Below, one piece after another: positions 35,173 to 43,421 of a stretch of 64,000 nucleotides of DNA. Source of the DNA: CAYXLI01 sp964464925 (GTDB lineage: Bacteria > Acidobacteriota > Terriglobia > Bryobacterales > Bryobacteraceae); contig CAYXLI010000001.1 in assembly GCA_964464925.1 (NCBI GenBank), positions 62,001-126,000 of the forward strand. The letters are read 5' to 3'. Position 1 is the stretch's first letter, and the number at the start of each line of letters is the position of its first letter. The notes beneath the pieces were generated by a model. It ran no database searches. It was not told the origin of the DNA and worked only from the letters and a program-made list of their open reading frames with translations. A program made the position numbers and the translations under genes.

Positions 35173-35528
35173 ATGCAAAAGTTTGTTTGTTGCGCGGGCC
35201 GGCGACCGGCATACAAAGTATGGGTCCCGACGAGAAGCAGACTGTATTCCAGCGCCACATGGCGTGGAGACAGTCGATGGCGGAACGCGGCCTCCTGGTC
35301 GGCGGCCACAAACTGGAGGATGGCACCGGTCGTCTGATGAAAGGCAACACCGTTAGCGACGGTCCGTTCGTCGAGTCCAAGGAGGTTATCGGAGGCTTGT
35401 ATGTGATTCAGGCTAACGACTACGACCACGCAGTTGAACTCGCCAGCACCTGTCCGCACCTTGACATCGGACCCATCGAGGTACGGGCAGTAGACGTCGT
35501 CTCAGGAAAGTCTGCCGATCCCTCGTAG
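35173..35528 (+). CDS. YCII-related (DGPF) protein, frameshifted near its start
   Basis: A small protein of about 118 residues from the YCII/COG3795 group, with the signature SDGPFVESKEVIGGLYVI and RHMAWRQSMAERGLL. The best start is ATG 35173, placed about 11 nt after GGGAG. From that ATG the frame reads MQK then leaves the family frame; adding one A to the four-A run at 35177-35180 gives MQKVCLLRGPATGIQSMG, joining start and body. Without it, a TTG at 35109 with no ribosome binding site would be needed. Family function is unknown, though members are often paired with ECF sigma factors, which are absent here. Confidence 0.65.
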
Positions 35529-35599
35529 CCACCTCACGCGCCTCTTCGGTCCGCGCCGCTTATCGCGGGCCGAGGAGGCTGGGGTACGATGTCGAGGTG

Positions 35600-35644
35600 A
35601 TGGCACCGGTCGAACAAGGCCAGAGAGCGGGGGCTGGGACGTGA
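35600..35644 (+). CDS. Possible 14-residue leader ORF coupled to the next gene
   Basis: An ATG at 35600 (or GTG at 35597) follows TACGAT (35585-35590) by 6-9 nt and opens a 14-codon ORF (MAPVEQGQRAGAGT). Its TGA overlaps the GTG of the next gene in a GTGA junction. This could be a translational coupling leader or chance. Confidence 0.25.
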   Translation: MAPVEQGQRAGAGT

Positions 35645-36357
35645 ATCCGCAGGCCGTCCTTCAGATGAAAGAGGGGGTCGATTTCCCGCCTATCTGCCCG
35701 AATTGTGGTGCGGCTGCGGCGCGCCGTCTCACCATTGAGAAGAATTTCGGCAGTGCATCCCAGCCACACATTTATAGCCTGAAGCCGTTCTTTTGTGACG
35801 CCTGCATAGCGAAGCACAGGCAGGAACTCCCGCCCGTTCCATTGTCGAAGCAGCTTCGGTATCTGCTCGGGAATGTCTATGCGCTCCCGGCGCTGATCTC
35901 GTTGCCGCTGTTGCTGAAGTTCGCCGCCAGCCTCACCAAAGCGGCGCTGGCGGGAGATAAGCCGGGTGTGATTTTCGCGGGCATCTGCATGACGTTTTTC
36001 TCATGCATTCTGGCCTGGTCCATTTTCCAGATCCGGCAGTACGTGCGCCCGCGTCTGCTGCAGCCGTCCACTTCTGTCAGCAGTGCGTTTCAGTTCAGTA
36101 CCGATATGTCGCAGACATTCGAGCCCACCTGGCGCCGCTACACCCTTCGCAACCCTGCATACGCGGATGCATTCGCACAGCTTAACCAGGCGCGCAACTG
36201 GGATCGCCACAACCCGGAGGCTGAGAGGGCGCGCACGCTTCGCTTTTACGGACAGGCGCTGTTGATTGCTCTCTTCGTCGCTTTCGGCGCCTATGCGTTG
36301 TATGACGATTATCTGGGTCCGGCGTACCGGGCAATTCGCGATTACCTCGAGAAGTAG
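35641..36357 (+). CDS. Zinc-ribbon membrane protein, unknown function
   Basis: A 238-residue protein. An N-terminal zinc ribbon uses Cys19, Cys22, Cys52 and Cys55 (CPNCG...CDAC). Two helices (about residues 78-97 and 105-130) and one near the C-terminus (LLIALFVAFGAYALY) place it in the inner membrane with the ribbon inside. A soluble loop of about 70 residues lies between helices 2 and 3. I recognise no family. It starts with GTG in a GTGA junction with a tiny upstream ORF and is followed 23 nt later by two aldo/keto reductase genes. Confidence 0.6.
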   Translation: MNPQAVLQMKEGVDFPPICPNCGAAAARRLTIEKNFGSASQPHIYSLKPFFCDACIAKHRQELPPVPLSKQLRYLLGNVYALPALISLPLLLKFAASLTKAALAGDKPGVIFAGICMTFFSCILAWSIFQIRQYVRPRLLQPSTSVSSAFQFSTDMSQTFEPTWRRYTLRNPAYADAFAQLNQARNWDRHNPEAERARTLRFYGQALLIALFVAFGAYALYDDYLGPAYRAIRDYLEK

Positions 36358-36380
36358 CGCTACGATCAGAAAACGATCCT

Positions 36381-37361
36381 ATGCTCTACACGAAACTTGG
36401 CAAGACCGGTGTTGACATCTCGCGCCTCTGTCTCGGTTGCATGACCTACGGCGTTCCGAACCGTGGCTCCCATCCCTGGACGTTGGATGAGGAAGCGAGC
36501 CGCCCCTTTCTCCGGAAAGCGGTTGAGATGGGCATCAACTTCTTCGATACGGCCAATAGCTATTCCGACGGCACAAGCGAGGAGATCGTGGGCCGCGCCT
36601 TGCGCGAGTACACGAAACGTGACGAGATCGTTGTGGCGACCAAGGTGTTCCACGCGTGGCGGCAGGCCCCAAACTGCGCTGGTCTGTCGCGGAAGGCGAT
36701 CTTCGCGGGCATCGATGGAAGCCTCACGCGGCTCGGCATGGACTATGTGGATCTCTATCAGATTCACCGCTGGGATCCGAAAACGCCCATTGAGGAAACC
36801 CTTGAGGCTTTGCATGACGTCGTGAAGGCAGGCAAGGCGCGCTATATCGGCGCATCCTCCATGTACGCCTGGCAATTCTGCAAGGCACTCTACGTGTCTG
36901 AGATGAACGGCTGGACGAGGTTCGTCACCATGCAGAACCATTACAACCTGATCAACCGCGAAGAAGAGCGGGAGATGATGCCGCTGTGCGCCACTGAAGG
37001 GATTGGTGTAATTCCGTGGAGCCCGCTGGCCCGCGGCCGTCTGACGCGTCCCTGGGGCCAGAGCACCTATCGCGATGAGACTGACGAAGTGAGCAAGCGC
37101 CTTTACACCGCGACAGAAGAGGCAGACCGTAAGGTAGTGGAGCAGGTGGCTGAAATCGCCGCAAAGCGGGGAGTCTCCCGGGCGCAGGTAGCGCTTGCCT
37201 GGGTGCTGCAGAAGCCATTTGTCTCGGCGCCGATCATAGGCGCGTCAAAGCCCGGGCACTTGGAGGACGCCGAGGCGGCACTGTCCTTGCAACTCACGCC
37301 GGAAGAGATCGGCGCTTTGGAAGCGCCTTACATCCCGCATGGAATCGTGGGGTTCGCATGA
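36381..37361 (+). CDS. Aldo/keto reductase
   Basis: A 326-residue NADPH-dependent aldo/keto reductase of the YajO/Gfo-like group. The catalytic tetrad is visible as Asp56 (FDTAN), Tyr61 (SYSDG), Lys88 (ATKV) and His129 (YQIHRWD). The cofactor-binding end reads APIIGASKPGHLEDA. It reduces aldehydes or ketones; the natural substrate is not evident. It overlaps the next reductase by 4 nt (ATGA), so the two are made together. Confidence 0.9.
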   Translation: MLYTKLGKTGVDISRLCLGCMTYGVPNRGSHPWTLDEEASRPFLRKAVEMGINFFDTANSYSDGTSEEIVGRALREYTKRDEIVVATKVFHAWRQAPNCAGLSRKAIFAGIDGSLTRLGMDYVDLYQIHRWDPKTPIEETLEALHDVVKAGKARYIGASSMYAWQFCKALYVSEMNGWTRFVTMQNHYNLINREEEREMMPLCATEGIGVIPWSPLARGRLTRPWGQSTYRDETDEVSKRLYTATEEADRKVVEQVAEIAAKRGVSRAQVALAWVLQKPFVSAPIIGASKPGHLEDAEAALSLQLTPEEIGALEAPYIPHGIVGFA

Positions 37362-38284
37362 ACCGCTTTGCGCCCCGCCGCGAACTGGGGCGCACCGGGT
37401 TCGCGGCCACAATGCTCGGCATTGGCGATGTTGCGGATCGCAGTGTCCCGCTGGAAGACTGTGTGGCAACCGTCCGCCGCGCAATCGACGCGGGCCTGAA
37501 CATCATCGACACTGCGCCCGGGTATGAGGACGGCTACTCGGAGGAGATCGTCGGAACTGCGCTGCAAGGCATCCGCGACCGCATGTTCGTTATCGATAAG
37601 ATCGATAACTTGCAGGCACGAGTCGAGCCGCAGTTGGATGCGTCGCTGCGGAGGCTTCGCATGAATTATGCGGACGCCTTCGTATTTCACAACCTCTCGG
37701 ATCTCGACGTATTCCGGACGCTGCAGCATCCGGGCGGCGGCTTCGATCAGCTTTCCGCCTGTATTCAGGCCGGTAAGGCGCGATTCCGCGGTATCTCTTC
37801 ACACCATCCGGACGTCCTGGAGGCGGCTATTCTTGCCGGTGTTTGCGATATCGTCATGTTCCCTGTGGGCCCGTTCGTAGACAGCCGCTATACCGGCCGG
37901 ATTCTGCCCCTGGCCAGAAGCAAAGGTGTGGGTACGGTCTGTTTTAAAACATTCGGCGCGGGCAAACTGCTAGGCGACAGCGTCGGATACAATCAACCGC
38001 TGCAGATTCGCCCTCGCGGCAAGCTCTCCAGCGGCGGAGCGGACGATACGCAACCGGTTCTTCCGCGGTTGCGAGTGCCGGAATGCCTCCACTACACGCT
38101 GACTCTCGATCCCGATGTGGCGTTGTTGGGCCTGAGCTTTGCGAACGAGCAGGAGCAGGCATTCGCTGCCGCCGATGCATTTCAACCGCTGAATGAGGTC
38201 CAGCTTGCCTCCATCCGCAACCGCGCCATCCAAGCGCGGCGGGATAAAGGCCCCTGCTGGTGGAATCCGAATCCCGAAGAGTAG
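37358..38284 (+). CDS. Second aldo/keto reductase, divergent C-terminus
   Basis: A 308-residue aldo/keto reductase. The likely tetrad is Asp51 (IIDTAPGYE), Tyr56, Lys81 (FVIDKIDNL) and His111 (FVFHNLSD). The C-terminal third departs from the usual NADPH-binding IGATK segment (it has LTLDPDVALLGLSFANEQEQA), so cofactor binding or specificity may differ. Coupled to the upstream reductase through an ATGA overlap. It is convergent with the SIS isomerase gene, whose end lies at the next base. Confidence 0.82.
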   Translation: MNRFAPRRELGRTGFAATMLGIGDVADRSVPLEDCVATVRRAIDAGLNIIDTAPGYEDGYSEEIVGTALQGIRDRMFVIDKIDNLQARVEPQLDASLRRLRMNYADAFVFHNLSDLDVFRTLQHPGGGFDQLSACIQAGKARFRGISSHHPDVLEAAILAGVCDIVMFPVGPFVDSRYTGRILPLARSKGVGTVCFKTFGAGKLLGDSVGYNQPLQIRPRGKLSSGGADDTQPVLPRLRVPECLHYTLTLDPDVALLGLSFANEQEQAFAAADAFQPLNEVQLASIRNRAIQARRDKGPCWWNPNPEE

Positions 38285-38842
38285 CTACCGCTCGGTGTCC
38301 ATGAAGTAGTACGCGATCATGTGGCACACGATCATGTGTGCATCTTCGATCCTGCCCATGTGCGGAACCGGCACTCGGATGTTCTTCTGCGCCAGAGCGC
38401 CCAACTTGCCGCCGTCCCGGCCTGTCAGTGCCAGCGTCTTGCAACCGGCAGAATTCGCATACTCCACTGCGCGGATGACATTCGGAGAATTGCCGGACCC
38501 GCTGATGGCCATCACCAGGTCGCCCGGTTGTGCGAAGTTCTTCAGTTGTTCTTCGAAGACGCATTCGTAATTCACGTCGTTGGAATAGGCCGTGATCGTG
38601 GCCAGCGAATCCGTCAACGCCATGATCTTGAACCGCGAATCCCGTTTGAAACTCGCGCCCTTCACGATGTCGCACATGAAGTGCGACGCGGTGGACGCAC
38701 TGCCGCCATTTCCGCAGACGAAGATATGTCTCCCATTTGCGCGCGTCTCCTTGAACCATTCGATCGCGCTATCCACCTGCGCCAGGTCGATGCCTTGGAT
38801 CGTTTTCAACAGCTCCGTCTTGTACTGTTCGGTAAAGCTCAT
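38285..38842 (-). CDS. SIS-domain sugar isomerase, GmhA (phosphoheptose isomerase)-like
   Basis: A 185-residue SIS-fold isomerase similar to GmhA. It contains FVCGNGGSASTASHFMCDI, the sugar-phosphate-binding MAISGSGNSPNV, and the ending DAHMIVCHMIAYYF with the catalytic-type Glu/His. GmhA converts sedoheptulose 7-phosphate to D-glycero-heptose 7-phosphate. It is the last gene of a five-gene operon (HAD, DHS-like, PfkB, ROK, SIS) and overlaps the ROK gene by 4 nt. Because the usual heptose nucleotidyltransferase is absent, the true substrate may be another ketose phosphate. Confidence 0.82.
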   Translation of the reverse strand: MSFTEQYKTELLKTIQGIDLAQVDSAIEWFKETRANGRHIFVCGNGGSASTASHFMCDIVKGASFKRDSRFKIMALTDSLATITAYSNDVNYECVFEEQLKNFAQPGDLVMAISGSGNSPNVIRAVEYANSAGCKTLALTGRDGGKLGALAQKNIRVPVPHMGRIEDAHMIVCHMIAYYFMDTER

Positions 38843-39687
38843 AAATCCTTTGTCAGCGCCAACGCTCCGTATAGCACGCTGTCATCTCCCAGCGCTGCAG
38901 GCACCACGTCGATGCGCGCGCGGGACCAGTCCGTAATCTGTTTCCGGAGTTCCTTCCGCAGCGGCAGGAACAGCGCGTCTCCGGCCTTGCTGATACCGCC
39001 TCCAATTACTATCTTCTCCGGATTCAGCAACATGATGGCGCTTTTCAGGCCAAGCGCCAGATCGACGACGTAGTGCGACACAAATTCCGGACTCCGCAGC
39101 AACTCGTGCGCAGGGTGCCCATAATCCCTCTCCAGCCACAGGCCGCAGCAGATCCGCTCGAAACATCCTCGCGAGCCGCAAAGGCAGTCCGGTCCATCCG
39201 GCCGAATGGTCAAATGCCCGATCTCGCCCGCGTACGCATCCGCGCCGCGATAGATGTCGCCATCGATCAGAATGCCGCCGCCGATTCCAGTGGAGAGCGT
39301 CATGTAGAAAAGGCTCCGCGTATTCAGGCCGGCCCCAAACTGCCACTCGCCCAGGCCGCCTACATTCGCGTCGTTGTCCATGATGGCTGGAATGCCCAGC
39401 ACGCCCTGCAGGTAGTTGGGCAGTCCGAAATCCTGCCAGCCGCCGACGTGCGTCGACAAAGCCACACGCTGGCTCGCGTAATTCACCGGGCCGCCAAATC
39501 CAATTCCGCAAGCTTCCACCCGGAACTGCCGCTTCCACTCGCGGGCAATCTGCGTGATTTGGTCCAGCATCCAATCACGCCCGCCCGATCGATCCGTGCT
39601 CCGGGATTCGCGCTGCATTATGCGCTCGTTCTCGAAGAGCGCCATCGAGAACTTTGTCCCGCCGATGTCGATCGCGAGGACACTCAT
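38839..39687 (-). CDS. ROK-family sugar kinase
   Basis: A 282-residue ROK (glucokinase-type) protein. The ATP-binding opening is AIDIGGTK (residues 5-12), sugar-binding GFGGPVN and DNDANVGGLGEWQFGAG follow, and the zinc motif CLCGSRGCFE lies near residue 165. It lacks the DNA-binding head of ROK repressors, so it is likely a kinase acting on a hexose, N-acetyl sugar or, given its neighbours, a sugar-phosphate relative. Start taken at 39687. Both ends overlap neighbouring genes by 4 nt, showing tight coupling. Confidence 0.87.
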   Translation of the reverse strand: MSVLAIDIGGTKFSMALFENERIMQRESRSTDRSGGRDWMLDQITQIAREWKRQFRVEACGIGFGGPVNYASQRVALSTHVGGWQDFGLPNYLQGVLGIPAIMDNDANVGGLGEWQFGAGLNTRSLFYMTLSTGIGGGILIDGDIYRGADAYAGEIGHLTIRPDGPDCLCGSRGCFERICCGLWLERDYGHPAHELLRSPEFVSHYVVDLALGLKSAIMLLNPEKIVIGGGISKAGDALFLPLRKELRKQITDWSRARIDVVPAALGDDSVLYGALALTKDL

Positions 39688-40673
39688 GCCGGCCAACCCG
39701 CCTCCGCCTCTAGAACTTCTTCTTGCGAAGCGGTTCCCGTACCCTTCTTGGTAATCGTGATGGAAGCCACCATGTTGCCGATTCGTGCAGACTGCGCCGC
39801 ATCGCGAGTCACCGCGAGGGTTAATGCAGCACCGGCGCTGAAACTGTCACCCGCCCCGCAGATATCCACCGGATGCGTATTGTGCTTTGTCGGCACGCGA
39901 TGCACGCCACCATCCAGCACCTGCACGCCGTCGGGCCCTTCGGTCACCATCAGAACGGGCGACTGAGTCCGATTCCGTAGCTCCGCAAAATCATCGTGCC
40001 GGATCCCAGCCCGGCGGCATGCCGCTTCGCCTTCTTCGCGATTCATCTTGAGAATCACGTTGCGAAACAGTTCGCCTCGCACTCTCGAATCGGTCCACAC
40101 CACCGTGTGCGCTTGGCGGCGGGCGATGTCTGATAACCCATCTCTCACCCTCCGCGTCACCAGCCCGCCTGTTTCCGTCTCGGTCTGGTCAGACACGAGA
40201 ATCACGTCGAAGTCATGCGCATTCCGCTCCAGCGCAGCCAGCGTACGCTCCTCAATCTCAGCCGGCATATCGTGGGGAACCACGAAATCGACGCGCGGGA
40301 GATCCTCCACGCCGGTGTGCAGATTGATCAGCTTTGTGTAGGTAAACGTAGGAATCTGATTCGACCGCACCATCAAGTCGGGCGATATACCGCGAGCTTC
40401 CATCGCACGGAACAGCTCATAACCAAAGCCATCGTCGCCGCACGCGCCGAGCACGGCCACTCTCTCTACTCCCAATGCCACAAGGTTGTTCGCAACCGTG
40501 CCGCCCGCTCCCGGGGTCGTCTCCGTGGCGACCACTCCAACCCGCGGAATTCCGGTTTCCCGCGAAGCTTCCGCAAGATGAGGATCGTACGTGCACCAGC
40601 GGTCCAGGCAGACATCGCCGACCACCAGCACGCGCAAGCGCCGGAAGGCAGTCAGTACGTCGCGAGTTGTCAT
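39684..40673 (-). CDS. PfkB-family sugar kinase, HldE/RfaE-like kinase domain
   Basis: A 329-residue ribokinase-fold kinase. It has the N-terminal VVGDVCLDRWCTY, the glycine-rich TTPGAGGTVANNLVALG, and the ATP/anion motif DICGAGDSFSAGAAL near residue 280 with the catalytic Asp. The arrangement recalls the RfaE/HldE kinase domain that phosphorylates heptose 7-phosphate at C1, but no cytidylyl or adenylyl transferase domain is attached. Start placed at 40673, where homology begins. It sits between a DHS-like gene and a ROK kinase in one operon. Confidence 0.83.
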   Translation of the reverse strand: MTTRDVLTAFRRLRVLVVGDVCLDRWCTYDPHLAEASRETGIPRVGVVATETTPGAGGTVANNLVALGVERVAVLGACGDDGFGYELFRAMEARGISPDLMVRSNQIPTFTYTKLINLHTGVEDLPRVDFVVPHDMPAEIEERTLAALERNAHDFDVILVSDQTETETGGLVTRRVRDGLSDIARRQAHTVVWTDSRVRGELFRNVILKMNREEGEAACRRAGIRHDDFAELRNRTQSPVLMVTEGPDGVQVLDGGVHRVPTKHNTHPVDICGAGDSFSAGAALTLAVTRDAAQSARIGNMVASITITKKGTGTASQEEVLEAEAGWPA

Positions 40674-41638
40674 AGTGCGAGGCAAGCCTTCCGCAGCGCC
40701 GGCAACGTCGCCCGGTGTGGCCCGCAAACATAATAGCTGGTTCCCCCATCTGCGACAGTGCGAACCAGCATTGTTTTGTGGGGGCGGAAGTAATAGCCCG
40801 GGTCGGTCTTCGGCAGTTCACGGTGAATGTCGCCGTGAATCGGCACCACGTCGAACACCGCGGTCGCAAAATTACGAATCGTCCGGCCGTTCTGGTGAGC
40901 CACGTTCCGGCACATTGCCAGCGCCTTCAGGTACACCTCCGGGCCCATAATGGCAGACCCGAAGCTCAGCAGGACGCCGCCTTCCAGCCTTTCCATCGCC
41001 CTTGTAAAAATCAGGAAGTCACGATAGCTTGCTGCCCCGAGCGCCGCGCCGTCGCAGTTCGGATGCTCATGCAGAATGTCGTACCCGATTCCTACGTGTA
41101 CCGTAACAGGAATTGACAAGCGATACGCCGCCGCGAGTACGCTGAGATCGCGATGCGGATAGTCGCTCTCCAGAATCCGTCGGCCAACGTTCTCGCCCAG
41201 GCCTAACTCCAGTGCGGCTGCCTCCCGGATCCAATCGTTCAGCTCACCAGTTTCTTTCCAAAGGCCGAACTGACCGCTGCTGATATAGCGTGCTACGCTC
41301 TCGGTTGTCGCACCAATCCGAGCCAGTTCGTAATCGTGGATCGCACCGGCGCCGTTGATCGCCACGTGCGAAATCAAGCCCCGCTCCAACATATCGATCA
41401 GGTGCTTGTTCACGCCTCCGCGGAGCACGTGCGCCCCCATCATCAGGATCCGCGCGGCACCCGACTCCCTCGCCTGCAACAGGCGCGCCGCGATGGCGGG
41501 AAGGGAAGGATCGTCGAAGTCCGGCGCAGCGTCCTCCAGTTTCAGCCAGTTTTGAAGAGCAAGGTCATGAGCCCGCTCTGCCAGAGGCAGCACTTGCAAG
41601 CGGGATCGGTCGAACGTCTCGTACTTGGATCGGGCCAT
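40670..41638 (-). CDS. Deoxyhypusine-synthase-like protein, function unknown
   Basis: A 322-residue cytoplasmic protein that I match by pattern to the deoxyhypusine synthase fold. It has ILMMGAHVLRGGVNKHLIDML and HVAINGAGAIHDYELARIG in the first half, and CDGAALGAASYRDFLIFTRAM followed by GGVLLSFGSAIMGPEVYLKAL in the second, paralleling the NAD-binding and DGSLGDM segments of DHS. The lysine of the DHS GGGxxKHH motif has no clear counterpart, and bacteria lack eIF5A, so this is not a hypusine enzyme. It is coupled to the PfkB gene by an ATGA overlap, hinting at an NAD-dependent step on a sugar phosphate. Confidence 0.5.
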   Translation of the reverse strand: MARSKYETFDRSRLQVLPLAERAHDLALQNWLKLEDAAPDFDDPSLPAIAARLLQARESGAARILMMGAHVLRGGVNKHLIDMLERGLISHVAINGAGAIHDYELARIGATTESVARYISSGQFGLWKETGELNDWIREAAALELGLGENVGRRILESDYPHRDLSVLAAAYRLSIPVTVHVGIGYDILHEHPNCDGAALGAASYRDFLIFTRAMERLEGGVLLSFGSAIMGPEVYLKALAMCRNVAHQNGRTIRNFATAVFDVVPIHGDIHRELPKTDPGYYFRPHKTMLVRTVADGGTSYYVCGPHRATLPALRKACLAL

Positions 41639-41642
41639 CTGC

Positions 41643-42464
41643 CTAGACGGTCGCCGTCTCCTTCACCGGGAACAGCGTTTGCAAAAGGGCTTCCGTATTC
41701 AGATAATTCGCAATGATAACGTCGGCGCCAACGCTCATCAGCCGCTTGCGTTTCCATTCGTCGATCTTCAGGCAGTCTGGCTCTTCGGTCGCGACGCCCA
41801 CCGCAACGCCGCCCACCTGCTTCACATTCTCGATCTCAACATAGCCGTCGCCGAATCCGAGGAACTCATGCCCTTGGAACGCCGCCGAATTGATAATGCG
41901 CTGAATCAGGATAGCTTTGGAAAAACTCTTGTAGTCGTCGAGCGCACCATGTACGCCGGCAAAGTAATGCGTAACTCCAAGGAGTTGCGCTTCCTTCTGC
42001 ATGTAGGCATCGTCGGTGCCGCTGGCCAGGTACATCACGTAACCCCGCTCTTTCAATGCCTCCAGAAGTGCATACGAACCTGGGACCAGGTATTTCTCCG
42101 GGGAGCACCGGCCGTTTTTTAGTTCCGCCACGCGGCCCTCAACCTTGGTCCAGAGCCGGTCCAGGTACATGCGCTTATAAACCAGTGGATCTTCCGGCTT
42201 ACCACCCCGCTTCTCGATGTTCTCGGCAAGTTCGATCATCTGGTAGATGGTCTGTTTGCCCGTCAGGCGGCCCACGAACTCTTCCACTACTTCGCGAAGT
42301 TGATCCTCGGTTTCGCCGCTCTTGGTCTCCTGCAGCAGTTCCACCATCATCGGGATCATGACATCCATCCAGCCTGAGCGAATCGTGGACAGGGTGCCGT
42401 CGAAGTCAAACAGAGCGACACGTGTCCGCTCGGCGGACACACCTTTGGTGATGATTTCGATCAT
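41643..42464 (-). CDS. HAD-superfamily phosphatase
   Basis: A 273-residue HAD hydrolase, first gene of the sugar operon. Motif I is ALFDFDGTLSTI with the nucleophile and general acid aspartates, motif II is YLASGTDD, and motif IV is EFLGFGDGYVEIENV. A helical cap of type C1 lies between about residues 40 and 130. The start is the ATG at 42464 (MIEIITKGV); a longer frame reads into low-complexity sequence opposite the RRM gene and is rejected. In this operon it probably removes a phosphate from the sugar intermediate, a role like GmhB. Confidence 0.85.
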   Translation of the reverse strand: MIEIITKGVSAERTRVALFDFDGTLSTIRSGWMDVMIPMMVELLQETKSGETEDQLREVVEEFVGRLTGKQTIYQMIELAENIEKRGGKPEDPLVYKRMYLDRLWTKVEGRVAELKNGRCSPEKYLVPGSYALLEALKERGYVMYLASGTDDAYMQKEAQLLGVTHYFAGVHGALDDYKSFSKAILIQRIINSAAFQGHEFLGFGDGYVEIENVKQVGGVAVGVATEEPDCLKIDEWKRKRLMSVGADVIIANYLNTEALLQTLFPVKETATV

Positions 42465-42579
42465 GTTTCTTCTATTCTGGCATGCGGCCCGGCAAGCGTG
42501 CTGATTTCGGGGAATCAAACGCAAAAAGGGCGTGGCCCGTGAGCCACGCCCCCTTTTTGAAAGGTCTGCTAAAAGCCGA

Positions 42580-42930
42580 TTACCAGCGGCTGTCGCGACG
42601 GCCACCGCCGCCACCACGGCCATATCCACCGCCGCCGCCGCGGTTGCCGCCGTAGCCGCCACCGCCGCCGCCGCTGCGACGATCTTCGCGAGGACGCGCT
42701 TCGTTCACGTTCATCGCGCGGCCGTTCATCTCACGGCCGTTCAGGGCGTTGATCGCCTGAGTCGCTTCGTTCGCGTTCGTCATTTCAACGAAACCGAATC
42801 CACGGGACTGGCCCGTTTCACGGTCACGAACTACACTTGCCTTTTCCACCACACCATAAGCGCTAAACATCGCCTCAAGGTCGGAATCCGTTGTCGAGTA
42901 GGAAAGGTTTCCTACGAATAGATTGGTCAT
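42580..42930 (-). CDS. RRM RNA-binding protein with glycine-rich tail
   Basis: A 116-residue protein with one RNA recognition motif (about residues 1-80): RNP2 is LFVGNLSY and RNP1 is RGFGFVEM. A disordered Gly/Arg/Tyr-rich tail (RGG-like) follows. Such proteins in bacteria bind single-stranded RNA and are typically cold- or stress-induced RNA chaperones. The ATG at 42930 has GGAG 10 nt upstream; a TTG two codons earlier is less likely. A long upstream region (from about 43096) suggests a 5' leader that may be self-regulated. Confidence 0.9.
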   Translation of the reverse strand: MTNLFVGNLSYSTTDSDLEAMFSAYGVVEKASVVRDRETGQSRGFGFVEMTNANEATQAINALNGREMNGRAMNVNEARPREDRRSGGGGGGYGGNRGGGGGYGRGGGGGRRDSRW

Positions 42931-43142
42931 TTTCAAAACACTCCAAAGCTGCTGAGCAGCTTACTTTCTTTCACAGGCGAGCTAACTAGGCCGGACACGA
43001 AGGAGGGGCGAAGCGTAGAGCGCGAGGAAGCCACGTTTTCAGCGGCACACGTTCTAGACTCAACTGAGAGCCGTTTCGGTGCATCTTTAATATAGCAGAG
43101 GCCTGAATTGCATTTGTACCGTCGGATGATGCGCGGCCAGGC
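42931..43142 (-). promoter_or_regulatory. Upstream region of the RRM gene
   Basis: This stretch has no ORF of its own. On the minus strand a TATATT (about 43091-43096) is the best -10 candidate, which would give a leader of about 150 nt, as in cold-shock mRNAs. A 6-bp inverted repeat (42948-42962) lies near the ribosome binding site. A 9-bp inverted repeat at 43133-43158 with an 8-nt loop lies further upstream. Confidence 0.35.
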
Positions 43143-43372
43143 GCTGCTTCCTGGCCGCTCCGCGGTGCTGCTGAGGACAAGCCCGATCTCGCCATCGTCA
43201 ACCGATTCAAAGCAGAGGCTTTTGAAAACTGGTGACATCTAGGGACCGCGCTGGACAGTTCCTGACAGACGAAGGCGTCCTTGTCCCTCTTGAATATGTT
43301 GTAACCGCGACGGCGGCAGTGTCTTTGCAGCCGCGCAGTGCTCCGTCGCGCTCAAGGGGAAGCGCGCCGTCA
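43143..43372 (+). pseudogene. Remnant of an M28-family metallopeptidase
   Basis: Fragments in different plus-strand frames match separate parts of acidobacterial M28 peptidases. DKPDLAIVNRFKAEAFENW then a stop (43176-43235) matches the N-terminal helix. RAGQFLTDEGVLVPLE (about 43247-43294) matches the segment before the PA domain. RDGGSVFAA (about 43307-43335) matches the usual DGGTVFV. The order is right but most of the enzyme is missing, including the zinc site. It lies in the spacer between the RRM and PadR genes. Confidence 0.45.
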
Positions 43373-43398
43373 TTTTGAGCCTTGACGCGATTTGAATG

Positions 43399-43421
43399 AG
43401 GATGTAGACTTCCTACATCCT
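43399..43421 (+). promoter_or_regulatory. Inverted repeat at the PadR start, candidate auto-operator
   Basis: AGGATGTAG (43399-43407) and CTACATCCT (43413-43421) form a perfect 9-bp inverted repeat with a 5-nt spacer. It holds the ATGT...ACAT symmetry known from PadR sites and overlaps a -10-like TAGACT (43405-43410) and the first base of the start codon. It is well placed for the PadR protein to repress its own operon. Confidence 0.55.
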
